A stretch of DNA of 64,000 nt, from contig CAVXXB010000012.1 of NCBI GenBank assembly GCA_963765585.1, positions 1 to 64,000 of the forward strand, written 5' to 3'. This stretch comes from CAVXXB01 sp963765585 (GTDB lineage Bacteria; Calditrichota; Calditrichia; JAJRVZ01). Under the pieces are notes generated by a model. That model saw only the letters and a list, made by a program, of their open reading frames with translations, was not told the DNA's origin and made no database searches. Position numbers and translations under genes: made by a program. Positions 1 through 9,395 of the stretch are shown here, piece by piece (the stretch's first letter is position 1; each line of letters begins with the position of its first letter).

Positions 1-234
1 AAGCATATTAGAATTATCCATCACTTTATCCCAATCAATATCTAGTTCAGATATCAGCTTAATTATGTATAAGAAAAAATCCCTATTCTCAGGATTTTCC
101 TTTTCAGCATCTGATTTATCCCAACCATGAATTTTCGCATGAAGGTAAAATAATGCTAAATCCGCTATTTCGTAAGTATCCTGATTCTGGGTGTTAGAGA
201 TACTTAAAGGTTCATTGCCATTTAAAGTTTCCAT
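1..234 (-). CDS. hypothetical protein, C-terminus off the left edge
   Basis: The ATG at 234 is preceded by an AAGGAA ribosome-binding site about 10 nt upstream. It opens 78 uninterrupted codons that run off the window. The visible protein begins METLNGNEPLSISNTQNQ and continues with a helical, acidic, Trp-containing stretch (HAKIHGWDKSDAEKENPE). I do not recognise the family. It starts 12 nt after the integrase relic's stop and on the same strand, so the two were probably one unit, which suggests a mobile-element passenger gene. The function is unknown. Confidence 0.6.
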   Translation of the reverse strand, partial: METLNGNEPLSISNTQNQDTYEIADLALFYLHAKIHGWDKSDAEKENPENRDFFLYIIKLISELDIDWDKVMDNSNML

Positions 235-245
235 TTTAAAATTCC

Positions 246-581
246 TTATTTTTGTTGAGGGTTACTATAAATTAAATTCTGTATATTACGAGATTCGTCA
301 TTCTCTCTGAATACGACATTTAAATTATTTACCTGCTTCCGCTTATGAGCTGAAGCCAAATGCGCATACCTCTCAACCATGCGCATTGAACTATGCCCCA
401 ATATTTCCTTGAGTGTAAGTAGATCTCCACCACACATTATGAAGTGAGAAGCAAAAGTATGCCTTAAATCATGAAACCTGAAATTTTTAATATACGTCAT
501 TTTTAGTGTGTTTTGGAATGTCTTCGATGTTCTATATAGTTTTTGACGATTTACAAGATCTGCTGGATTGGTAGGTGCGAA
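246..581 (-). pseudogene. tyrosine recombinase (phage-type integrase), C-terminal relic
   Basis: The frame is open from 581 to the stop at 246, but a TAA closes it upstream and there is no good start before the internal ATG at 500. The remaining part carries the catalytic C-terminus of a tyrosine recombinase: HDLRHTFASH (His/Arg pair), LGHSS (second His) and ERYAHL (nucleophile Tyr). The N-terminal DNA-binding half and the first catalytic Arg are missing, so it cannot be active. No att site or other phage gene is visible to its right. It is probably the remnant of an integrated element whose other parts lie left of the window. Confidence 0.8.
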
Positions 582-650
582 TTATATAGAGGCAAATGAA
601 TAAGTAAGAAAGAAACTGAGATATACACTATTTGATTAAGTCATATATGA

Positions 651-728
651 AATTTGGAATTGGGAATTAGGAATTGGGTTTAGCTACCCTGATACGCGTT
701 CCCAATTCCCAGTTCCTAATTCCTAATT
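651..728. repeat. imperfect inverted repeat of AATTGGG/AATTAGG units
   Basis: About 30-nt arms built from AATTGGG- and AATTAGG-like words surround a short centre (tagctaccctgatacgcg). The repeat starts 7 nt after the sorting-domain stop of the large surface-protein gene. It could fold as a terminator-like hairpin for that minus-strand gene. The same repeat vocabulary recurs in other intergenic regions (46.5 kb, 57.4 kb, 58.0 kb, 62.4 kb), so it is a dispersed repeat type and not only a local structure. Confidence 0.6.
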
Positions 729-734
729 GTGACA

Positions 735-3307
735 CTATCTGAGAAGAATCATCTTTTTAGAATTTGTGTAAGTATCTGCTTGTATCCGATAAAAATATAC
801 ACCACTTGCCAGGTTGTTTGAATCAAACACAAACTTGTGGCTACCTGCACCATTATTTTCTTCCAGAATGGTTTTTACTTTTTTACCAAGTAGATTGTAA
901 ATCTCTATTTTCACACGTGAGCTTTTGGCAGGTCATATTCAATCGTCGTGGTTGGATTGAAGGGATTAGGATAATTTTGTCTCAGCGCAAATACTTTTGG
1001 GATTGCATTATCAATATCATCTATTCCATTTGGCTGCGGAGTTGTAAAGGAAAAAGTGTCTGTACTGGCAACAGATAGTAATCCGTCAAATACTGAAATC
1101 GTCCATTGATAATTTGTATTTAATTGTAAACTGCCATTACCCAGATATTCAAATTCAGTGTCTGCAATGCTATTGATGGTTGTATCCCAGGAAGTTCCAA
1201 ATATCTTTAATTCATAAACCAAGGGATCATTATCAACATCAAATGAATTTTGCCATAAAAAATTTATTGTATCTGCTGATGTCAGCACCGCACCGTCCTG
1301 TGGTTCCAGTATGTTAAAGATAGCCGGAGCATCATTAACAGGATTGATATTTACCTCAAAAGTATCGTTAACACTTGCAAGACTTGTATCAGTAGCAATT
1401 ACGATAACACTTACTACGCCATTTGAATCACTCACTGAATGTATTTGTAATTCATTTCCTGTAATTGAAGCATTTAACAAACTATTTAATACTGAAAATG
1501 AATAAGTTAAACTGTCTCCTAATGGAATATCGCTGTCATCAAAAATAGTATCCAAATTTGCTACCGTAACTGATCCAAAATCTTCATCGAGTAATATATT
1601 TGATATTTGATTTACAACTACTGGTGGATTATTCGGGGAATTGATTGTTACCAGTTTTATTGAAGTAGGACTAGTTAGCATATCAAAGGACACACCGGTT
1701 CCTGTATTTAGACCATTGATTGTATTAAAATTTCCTGTATAGGAGGAATAAGTTAATATCTCGAAAGTATCTCCGAGGGCCGGAATAAAACTATTTGCCA
1801 GGCTAATATTTAATGTTCCACCCAATGTAGCTGTACCAGTGATATTTAACTGATCGTACAGACTGTCAACTGTTGTTCCGCCAATTTCTATATTCAGATT
1901 TGAAGATAATGTGGTTGGATAATTGACAGACAGATTTAATGTTCCAAGGGAGTCACCCGGACTAACAGAGCCTTCATTGCTAAGACCATAAGTAAGGCTG
2001 ATATTCCCTATTCCCCGGATGTCACCGCCTGGGCGGTTGTAAAAAGGAATACTTAGACTACTTTGGCCGGTACCGGTTTTGGTATATGTGCCATTATTAA
2101 TGAAAGAGCAGCCGTATAATCCTCCACTAAAAGGTTCAGTCCCACTATGCTGATCAATGAATATGGCATTGTTAGTATATGTTATGCCGTCAAACAGGGC
2201 GAAATTTCCAGCTTCCCAGATCATAGTGCCGTTATTAATCAGGTTGCGGCGCAATGTTTGCTGATTGCCGCCAGTGAGCCGCAATATGGCCTCTGATGTA
2301 ATATTAAACGGACCTGAACCCTGTACCGTCTTACCCGCCCAAATCATTGATTTCATAATAGCGATTGAATCGCTACCCTGTATTTGACCGTTCAAATAAA
2401 GAGAATCAAGAGTCAGGGGATCGCCGGTATTAAATTCTGCCGTTCCCCAGATGCCAAGTTGCTGTCCGTGGTTGAGGCTTACAATTGTAGCGCTGGTATC
2501 AAAAATGGTCGTATTCGAAGAAAAAACCGTGCTGCCTGTAATATTGTAAGTGCCACGTATACTGGTCGCGGACCAGAATTCCACGGTGCCTTCGCCGCTC
2601 ACTGGTCCTGAAATATCCCAGGATGTACCCTGGATCTTCAATAAAAATCCACTATCTATATTAATACTGCCGCTGCTGGTTCCATATGAATTTAGATTCA
2701 AACTGCCGATTTCCAGGTTTAAAATACCATTGTTATAAAACGGTAAAGCGATCCCGGTTAGACAGTCGCCGGTCTTGGTATAGGTGCCGTTATTGTTAAA
2801 GGAGCATCCATATATTCCGCCGCTAAGATTTTCTCCTATAGGGTGTTGATCCAGAAACGAGCCATTATTGTCAAATACAATACCGTCAAACAGGGCAAAG
2901 TGGCCGGCTTCCCATATCGTAATGCCGTTATTCACCAGGTTGCGGCGTAGAGTTTGCTGATTACCGCCAATTAGACGCAATGTAGCTTCCTCAGAAATAG
3001 TTACAGATCCAGTGCCTTGTACAGGGCCATTATTCCAGATCATCATATTGGTAATAACCAGGTTGGAATCACCCCTCAAATCAGCAGAGAATTCCAGTTT
3101 TGCTATCGTGGCATTATCGGTCAATGATACCGTTCCGGAATTAATAATTGCCGTATCCAATTCTCCGGGCACTCCGGCTGGTGTCCAGTTGGCTCCTGTG
3201 TGCCAGTCACCAATCCCGCCACTCCAGGTATAGGATGTCTGGGCAAATAAATTACATGTACCGATTACAAGAATTGCACACGATAGAAATGTTTTTAATT
3301 TGATCAT
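735..3307 (-). CDS. secreted surface protein with internal repeats, cadherin-like domain and C-terminal sorting domain (one frameshift)
   Basis: A GGAGG ribosome-binding site precedes the ATG at 3307. Residues 1-22 form a signal peptide ending LFAQ. The next ~500 residues are Gly/Asn/Thr-rich and look like parallel beta-helix or autotransporter-type repeats. A motif with GGIYGCSFNNNGTYTKTG occurs twice in near-identical form (about residues 165 and 390), so there is an internal duplication of about 230 residues. A cadherin-like segment (NNPPVV... DSNGVVSVIVIATD... NPVNDAPAI) follows, then a fibronectin-like stretch. The sorting domain begins QNYPNPFNPTTTIEYDLP. The frame closes at 911, but the rest of the domain (IEIYNLLGKKV to KKMILLR) continues in another frame to a TAG at 735. 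A TG duplication or equivalent indel near 911 therefore splits it. The substrate or partner is unknown; an adhesin or matrix protein is an inference. Confidence 0.8.
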
Positions 3308-3320
3308 TTTTGCCTCCTAC

Positions 3321-3551
3321 TTAATTGGTCTTGTTAAATAAAATCAAAGAAACCGTTGACTTGCTTTTTGGACAACGGAATAGTAAAAGTTTATGGTCAT
3401 CAAAAACATTTACATCAACAAATTCATATGCTTCTGCATCAATAGAATAAAATTCTTTTTTCAGCTCTAAATTTCTGTTTTGAGCCTTTTCTAAAATTGC
3501 TTTTTTTAATTCTTTTAGTGTTGGTTGATGTGTTAAAGATTCTGTTATCAT
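3321..3551 (-). CDS. small hypothetical protein (76 aa)
   Basis: This is a short, charged, soluble protein with a Lys/Glu-rich helix (LKELKKAILEKAQNRNLELKKE) followed by beta-like segments. It has no signal peptide or recognisable domain. It ends 13 nt before the surface-protein start, so it may be the first gene of a two-gene unit. No clear ribosome-binding site precedes the ATG at 3551, which lowers confidence. The family was not recognised. Confidence 0.45.
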   Translation of the reverse strand: MITESLTHQPTLKELKKAILEKAQNRNLELKKEFYSIDAEAYEFVDVNVFDDHKLLLFRCPKSKSTVSLILFNKTN

Positions 3552-3629
3552 AATTTTAAATTTATAAATCTATGATTTGAAATTATCATCTCTCCAATGA
3601 AAATAGGTTATGAAAACAAGAAATGTAAC

Positions 3630-3688
3630 TGCGTAAAAGGGTGGTTTTAGAGATATATTAGCGAAAAAAACCTACACAAAAGGGTGGG
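3630..3688 (-). promoter_or_regulatory. two related motifs upstream of the surface-protein unit, candidate response-regulator sites
   Basis: On the minus strand these read CCCACCCTTTTGTGTAGG (3688-3671) and CCACCCTTTTACGCAG (3646-3630), about 41 nt apart. A third related word, CCTACCCTAAAGTGTAG, lies at 4425-4409 between the sensor-kinase and regulator genes. The shared core CYACCCTWWW resembles NarL-type heptamers (TACYYMT). They sit 80-140 nt upstream of the small gene and the surface-protein gene, next to a NarL-family regulator. That they are operators is an inference. Confidence 0.35.
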
Positions 3689-3697
3689 AATATTTAG

Positions 3698-4317
3698 TTA
3701 AGCAAGATTCTCTCTCATCGCTTTGGCGATGGCTTCACCTTTGGATTTGACCTCCATCTTGCGATAAATGTTTCTAATATGGAATTTGACCGTATTAATA
3801 TCAATAAAAAGTTCATCCGAATTTTTTTATAGCTGTGACCCTCACATAAATATTTTAGAACATCTTTCTCACGATTGGTCATATCGGTTGTTTGTGATTC
3901 TTTGCGGAATGATCCTACTACCAGGCGGGCGATTTCCATATTCATTGGTGCCCCGCCTTTTACTGCCTCTTTTATAGCTTCCAATATCTTAGCCGGTGGT
4001 GTGTTTTTTTTTAAGTATCCGCAGGCACCTGCACAAAGTGAATCAAACACATCTTTATCATCTTCACTGATGGTTTGCATGATGATTTCACATTCAGGCA
4101 TTTTTTCTTTAATCAGTTTCACACCTTCAATACCAGTCATCCCGGGCAAATTTATGTCCATTAAAATAACATTAGGGGCATCATTCTCTATCTTTTTTAA
4201 TGCCAGTTCAACACTTCCATAATGACTGACACAGGAAAAGCCATCCGTGCCTTCAATCAAAATTGCCAGACTCTCCCTGATTTCTTTATCATCTTCGATG
4301 ATTGAAATTTTAATCAT
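3698..4317 (-). CDS. NarL/FixJ-type response regulator (one frameshift)
   Basis: This is a two-component response regulator. Residues 1-120 form a receiver with an intact acidic pocket (SIIEDD), phosphoacceptor Asp in LMDINLPG, and switch/Lys positions (QTISEDD, GYLKKNT). A linker leads to a LuxR-type helix-turn-helix starting TNREKDVLKYLCEGHSYKKI. One base is missing near 3833. The frame as read drifts into nonsense and stops at 3715, but the proper frame continues as DELFIDINTVKFHIRNIYRKM to a TAA at 3698, which is a canonical HTH. It follows the sensor kinase by 98 nt on the same strand and is its obvious partner. Confidence 0.88.
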
Positions 4318-4415
4318 TATTATTCCTTAAATATAACTATATAATCCCAAAGGGATCATTATGCGATAACCCTGCTTGTAAAATAATCTATAATAATTCA
4401 GTCCGCAACTACACT

Positions 4416-7400
4416 TTAGGGTAGGTTAATTTTCAATCGAATCGATGTACCTTTTTCCAGTTCAGATAAAATTTTCAATTCAGATTGTATCGCTTCCGCC
4501 CTGTTTTTCATATTCTTAAGACCTTCACCATCTGACTCAGCGTTCAGATCAAATCCCTTTCCATCATCTGTTAATTCAATTGTAGCATTTCCATTGGTTG
4601 CTGAAATACTCAATTTGACATTTTTGCTTTCTGCATATTTCAAAACATTGTGCATGGCTTCTTTAAATATCCGCAATATGTGTTGCCGCCAATCCATTTG
4701 CAGGCGGATTTTTTTTATGATGCTATCATTTGAATAGAATTCAAAATTTGTATTATGTTTCATCAAATAATTCATCGCCAAAGGTTTTTAGCCGAATTGC
4801 CAGATCATGCAGAGTATCTTTTTGCGGATCAAGATGCCAGATAAAATCACGGGTTTCATTGTATAAATTACTGGCGTTATCATTTATTTTATTAAGGTAT
4901 TCCCTGGTTTTTGCAGAAGTTTTTTCCTTGTCACTTTTTAAGATTTCGCTAAATAATGAAATTTTAGTAATTCTATTTCCCAGCTCATCATGAAAATCAG
5001 CTGCCACTTTACTTCGCATTTTTTCTTCTGCTATTTTTTCAATCGCTTTAATTTTTAAATGCTGCCTTATTCTGTACATAATTAAAAATGTGATTCCCCC
5101 GCTAATTATCAGGAATAGTAACACATTGAACCACCAGGTTTTCCAAAAAGGCGGTGTAATGGTGATTCTGATAGAAGTGCCTGTTTCATTCCAAATCCCA
5201 TCATTGTTTGATCCTTTAACCCGAAAAATATATTCTCCCGGATCCAGATTTGTATATGTGGCAAAGCGTTTACTGGCATCTGTATAAATCCAATCATCTT
5301 TAAAACCCTGCAATTTATAAGCATATTTATTTTTCTTGGGCGCTGTATAATCAAGAGCAGCAAACTCAATCGAGAAAATATTATCGCATAGGATAAAATG
5401 ATTTCATCTTGTAAGGTTAATTGCTTGTTAGATAGATATGTTTCTCCCTCCTGAGTGATTTTCGATTCCTTATATAACTCAAAATTTGTAATTACAATTG
5501 GAGGAATGTATGAATTGTTTTTAATACTATCCGGAAAAAATGAAACAAATCCCTGCGAACAACCAAAATATAATTGTCCATCATTACCTTTGTAATAGGC
5601 GCCTGAAGAAAATTCATCTTTCGGTAAACCATCTCCCGAATCAAAATTTCTGAAAGAATGAGGATATGTGTATTTTGCTAACCCTTTATTTGTACTAAAC
5701 CACAAATTTCCGGAGTCATCCTCCAAAATCCCATAAATGTGTTGATTTGGCAATCCATCTTTTTCAAATAAATGATTAATCTTTCCAATGGAGGAGTCAG
5801 TCAAAGTCATAAATGATATGCCGCCGGATGTTCCTACCCATAAAGTTGAGAGTTCATTAGATTTAGTTTCATATATGGAGTTGACAATATCATCACTCAA
5901 ACTATTTGGGTTGAAAGGATTATGACGATAACGATAAAAGTTGTTTTTTATTGCATTATATTTATTTAAACCACCACCAAAACCGCCAATCCATACGTTG
6001 CCAAAACTATCTTCAAATAGTGAAAGTAAGTAATCGGAGGATATGCTGGTAGGATCATTAATGTCAAATCTAAAATGTTCAAATTGGTTTGAATTTATTT
6101 CATGCTTATCTAAGCCCTTATCTGATGTTGCCACCCATAATACATTATTTTTGTCTATAAGTAATGCTTCAATACGATTTGAACTTAGACTTTGAAGGTT
6201 GTCGGGATCGTATTTAAAATGATAGAATGTATTGGATTCCTTATCGAGCTTATTTAATCCACCAAATGTTCCCACCCATAAGTATCCGAATTTATCTTCT
6301 ACTATTGACCGGATATTGTTATGGCTTACACTTTTAGGGTTTTTAGGGTCGTGTCGAAAATGTTTAAATTTACCAGAGCGAGGATTGTATCGGTTTAGTC
6401 CATTTTCTTGCGTCCCGATCCATAAATAGCCACTTTTATCTTGATAAAAACAGGTGATCAAATCACCGCTTAAGGAATTTTTGTTGATTTGCGAATGACT
6501 AAAACCAGAAAATTTATTCCTGCTTAAATTAAGTCTATTCAATCCCGCTGGTTGATGTACCAATCCAGAGTGATCCTGATTTATCCTCAAATAGCGTTGT
6601 TAATTTATTGGAGCTTAAATTTGCTTTTTTACTATAATCCGATTTATAAATTGTAAATTCATTTTTCCCTGGAATATAGCAATTTAAACCTTCGTCCTGA
6701 GTGGCAATCCACAAAGTGCCAAAACTATCGTGGTAAACTTCATTTATAGCATTACTGCTGATACTTTTGGGATTATTTAAATTATGTTTATAATGTGTAA
6801 ATTTTCGAGTACTTTTGTCAAAGCGGTTTACCCCATTAAACATTGTACCTATCCAGATTTTTCCATTTTTATCTTCACTTATTGAAAGCACTTTGTTATC
6901 GCTTAAACTTTCAGGATTTTTGGGATCATTAAAAAATCTGGTAAATTTTACATCTGTTTTATTGATTACACTGTCAGGATTTATATAACATAATCCATTC
7001 CACGTTCCTATCCACAACAAACCATCACTATCGAATTTAATTGTTCGTACAAAATTATTGCTTAAACTTTGAGCATCCTGAGGATCATTTTGATATGAAT
7101 AAAAGTGTCTCGTTTCAAAATTATAATAATTTAGGCCTCCACCCCAGGTGGCTATCCAGAGATTTCCATGTTTATCCTCTTTTATAGTTATTGGTCTATT
7201 GTTATTCAAAGAAAATCTGTCATTTTGGATAGGAAAATATCTAATAAATTCTGCTGATTTTGGATCATATTTGTTAAGACCATACCAGGTCGATATCCAA
7301 ATATGTCCATTTTTGTCTTCAAAAACATCCCAAATCCAGTTATGAGAAATTGTATTTGAATCCAAAGGATGGTGTTTAAATACTTCAAAGTTGTAACCAT

Positions 7401-7677
7401 CAAATTTATTCAGGCCATCCTGAGTCCCAATCCACATAAATCCTTTACTATCCTGGAAAATACAATTTATAGTGCTTTGAGACAGACCATGTTCAATGGA
7501 TAATCGTTTGAACTGGATATTGTCTTGTGAAAAGGAAAATTGATACAGAATTAGATTAGAAATGATCACGATATTAAACAATTGGCTAAAATCAGATTGA
7601 AATCTAAAAATTATTTTTTTCACAAATGCAATTTTATCTATTTTAAAACATGTCTTTTTCATAGGCAGCTTTTCCAT
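4416..7677 (-). CDS. sensor histidine kinase with Reg_prop propellers, Y_Y_Y domain and HisKA_3/HATPase (three frameshifts)
   Basis: Four overlapping reading frames form one ~1087-residue protein. After a short N-terminal hydrophobic segment (ILYQFSFSQ) come about 13 Reg_prop blades (pattern F-x-D-x-x-G-x-L-W-I-G-T-x-x-G-L-N-x-Y) that build two sensory beta-propellers. A Y_Y_Y domain (GEYIFRVKGSNNDGIWNETG) and one membrane helix (TWWFNVLLFLIISGGITFLI) follow, then a HisKA_3 dimerisation helix with phospho-His in DFHDELGN. The ATPase domain carries an N-box (KEAMHNVLKYA) and a DDGKGFDL G-box. Frameshifts lie near 6555 (run of G), 5386 and 4762. Reg_prop kinases of FCB bacteria usually sense glycans or other extracellular ligands. 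The ligand here is unknown, but the neighbouring surface protein is a likely target. Confidence 0.88.
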
Positions 7678-7856
7678 TAATTATTATCAAATCACATTTT
7701 GTTTAAAGCAATTTTACTTACTTTGAATTAATGCCAATTGCATCTCTTCTGAGGCGAAATTTTCGGGTACCAAAAAATAATTATTGTAAGGTGACATGTA
7801 TTTGCTAAACATTTCCAAAGTTCTGATAAGCAGAAGCAATTTCAGACTATTGTGAG

Positions 7857-7908
7857 TCTTTAAAAACTTTCAGACCAAATTTATTTTAAATTAAGAGACA
7901 CTTGCATC
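7857..7908. repeat. dispersed ~55-bp repeat, copy A (divergent)
   Basis: The layout is TTAAAAACTTTCAGACC, an AT-rich middle, then AAGAGACACTT. It matches copies B (9303-9363) and C (11822-11883) in the same orientation, less closely than those two match each other. It lies beside the IS relic. Confidence 0.5.
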
Positions 7909-7924
7909 AGTTACAAACTATTTC

Positions 7925-8098
7925 AACCTCCTGGTTATGATCTATTTACATTTCCTCCAGATATTTCTTTAATTATATGAAATGTAGCACGGTCCATTGT
8001 CGGATATTAATGTGGGACGATGTTTGACTTGATATTTTTTACACCAGTTCTGGCAATTGCCAGATCCAGCAGTTCCTGGACATCATCTGCAGACATAC
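7925..8098 (-). pseudogene. IS3-family transposase (integrase core) relic
   Basis: On the minus strand, pieces of a DDE integrase core are readable across two or three frames: MSADDVQELLDLAIARTGVK, then HRPTLISDNGPCYIS (the second catalytic Asp in SDNG), then KKYLEEM followed by an in-frame stop and IDH. This order matches the rve domain of IS3-like transposases. The first Asp, the final Glu, the N-terminal HTH and the terminal inverted repeats were not found. The relic is inactive and old. Confidence 0.6.
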
Positions 8099-8553
8099 TG
8101 TAAAATTCTTCTAGTTATTTCACCCCTGACTGTTATGACTTTTTCGGGAAGTTATTAAAGACTATCTGCGTTTCCTACTATTTATATGGATCTGCATGAG
8201 TCCATTTATTGATTTAAAATCAGGTGATCCATATTCACTGCCGGCATATCATGCTTTGGCGAAATTTGTCATGCAAAATGAGAACACAGAACAATAAAAA
8301 TGTGATAAAGCATGCTGATAAATTGCCCAAAAAGATTTCAGGGAAATAAATTGGGAGACAATGAGTTAGATCTGCGGACTATGTAGGAGCTGAATTATAT
8401 TTAAGCCAATGAATCATTACTTGTAACATCACCAGGCACAAGGAAATAAAACGTGTTTTGCGTACTTTTGACGATACAGCTGAATGAAACAGAAACGTAA
8501 AGTGGATCAAGACAGGGCGCTCTATCTGCACAATTATCTATTTATTATGAAAT

Positions 8554-9312
8554 ATGAATCTTATATATAAAACCCAAATTTTTCTATTACTGGTATCCAC
8601 AGGACTATTCATTTTTTCCTGCAGGGACCCAATTTCGGCACCGGTTGAACCGGAAAACGATGCTTTTTATCAAACACCGGTAACCACATTACGGATACTC
8701 AGTCTGGGTGATTCTTACACCATCGGACAATCGGTGCCTGCCGAAGATCGCTGGCCAGTAATTCTGAGCGATTCCCTGAGCGCTGCGGAGTATGTGATCG
8801 ATACGGTAAGAATAATTGCGCGCACCGGCTGGACCACAAGCAACTTGCTGGCGGCATTAGAGCAGGAAAATATCGGAACGGACTATGATCTGGTCAGCCT
8901 GCTGATCGGTGTCAACAATCAATATCGCGGTACGGGCCTCACTTCTTATCGAATCGAATTCATACAACTCTTACAACGTGCAATTGAGTACGCCGGCGAT
9001 CGACCGCAAAATGTATTTGTGCTTTCGATTCCGGATTATAGTGAAACCCCTTTTGCAGATCGGCTTGATAAACAGAAAATCGCAGCGGAAATCGATCAGT
9101 ATAATAGTGAAAATCGCTCCATTTCCGAAAAATTTGGGGTTCGCTATGTATATATTACTGATCTGACACGGGGTATTGAATACCGGTATGATGAACTGCT
9201 GGCTTATGACCAGCTGCATTATTCCGGTGCCATGCATGCTCTCTGGGTGCAGCGTACATTACCAGTAGTCCGGAGTATCCTGGAAGAGGATGTGACGAGT
9301 ATAAATCGTTAA
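8554..9312 (+). CDS. SGNH/GDSL-type hydrolase lipoprotein
   Basis: The 252-residue protein starts with a lipoprotein signal (LLLVSTGLFIFSC). It carries the SGNH blocks: block I LSLGDSYTIG (nucleophile Ser, about residue 52), Gly in RTGWTT, Asn in LIGVNNQ, and the block V Asp/His pair in YDQLHYSG near the C-terminus. It should be an outer-membrane or periplasm-facing esterase or acylhydrolase. The substrate cannot be told from sequence. Its stop codon lies inside copy B of a dispersed repeat, so the 3' end may have been shaped by a repeat insertion. Neighbours give no pathway context. Confidence 0.85.
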   Translation: MNLIYKTQIFLLLVSTGLFIFSCRDPISAPVEPENDAFYQTPVTTLRILSLGDSYTIGQSVPAEDRWPVILSDSLSAAEYVIDTVRIIARTGWTTSNLLAALEQENIGTDYDLVSLLIGVNNQYRGTGLTSYRIEFIQLLQRAIEYAGDRPQNVFVLSIPDYSETPFADRLDKQKIAAEIDQYNSENRSISEKFGVRYVYITDLTRGIEYRYDELLAYDQLHYSGAMHALWVQRTLPVVRSILEEDVTSINR

Positions 9313-9363
9313 AAGTTTTCGGACTAAAATTTCGATTTTTCTAAGAGATACTTTCCTTTAAAT
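9303..9363. repeat. dispersed ~60-bp repeat, copy B
   Basis: It begins AAATCGTTAAAA, overlapping the SGNH gene's stop codon, and continues with TTTCGATTTTT and TAAGAGA. It is roughly 85% identical by eye to copy C at 11822-11883 and in direct orientation. Copies B and C bracket the SLC12-like transporter gene. Confidence 0.65.
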
Positions 9364-9395
9364 TTACCCTTTCCCCAGCGTCACTCCGAATCTTA

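Larger units (their letters stand above)
7678..8553. other. 876-bp gene-poor stretch with IS relic and dispersed repeat
   Basis: There is no intact gene. It contains a decayed IS3-like transposase segment (7925-8098) and one copy of the ~55-bp dispersed repeat (7857-7908). Stop codons are frequent in all frames of the rest, and I see nothing else that is supportable. Confidence 0.6.

Noticed and set aside
246..581. Prophage or integrative element at the left edge
   Set aside because: Only an inactive integrase tail and one unknown gene are visible, with no att site, structural or replication genes.
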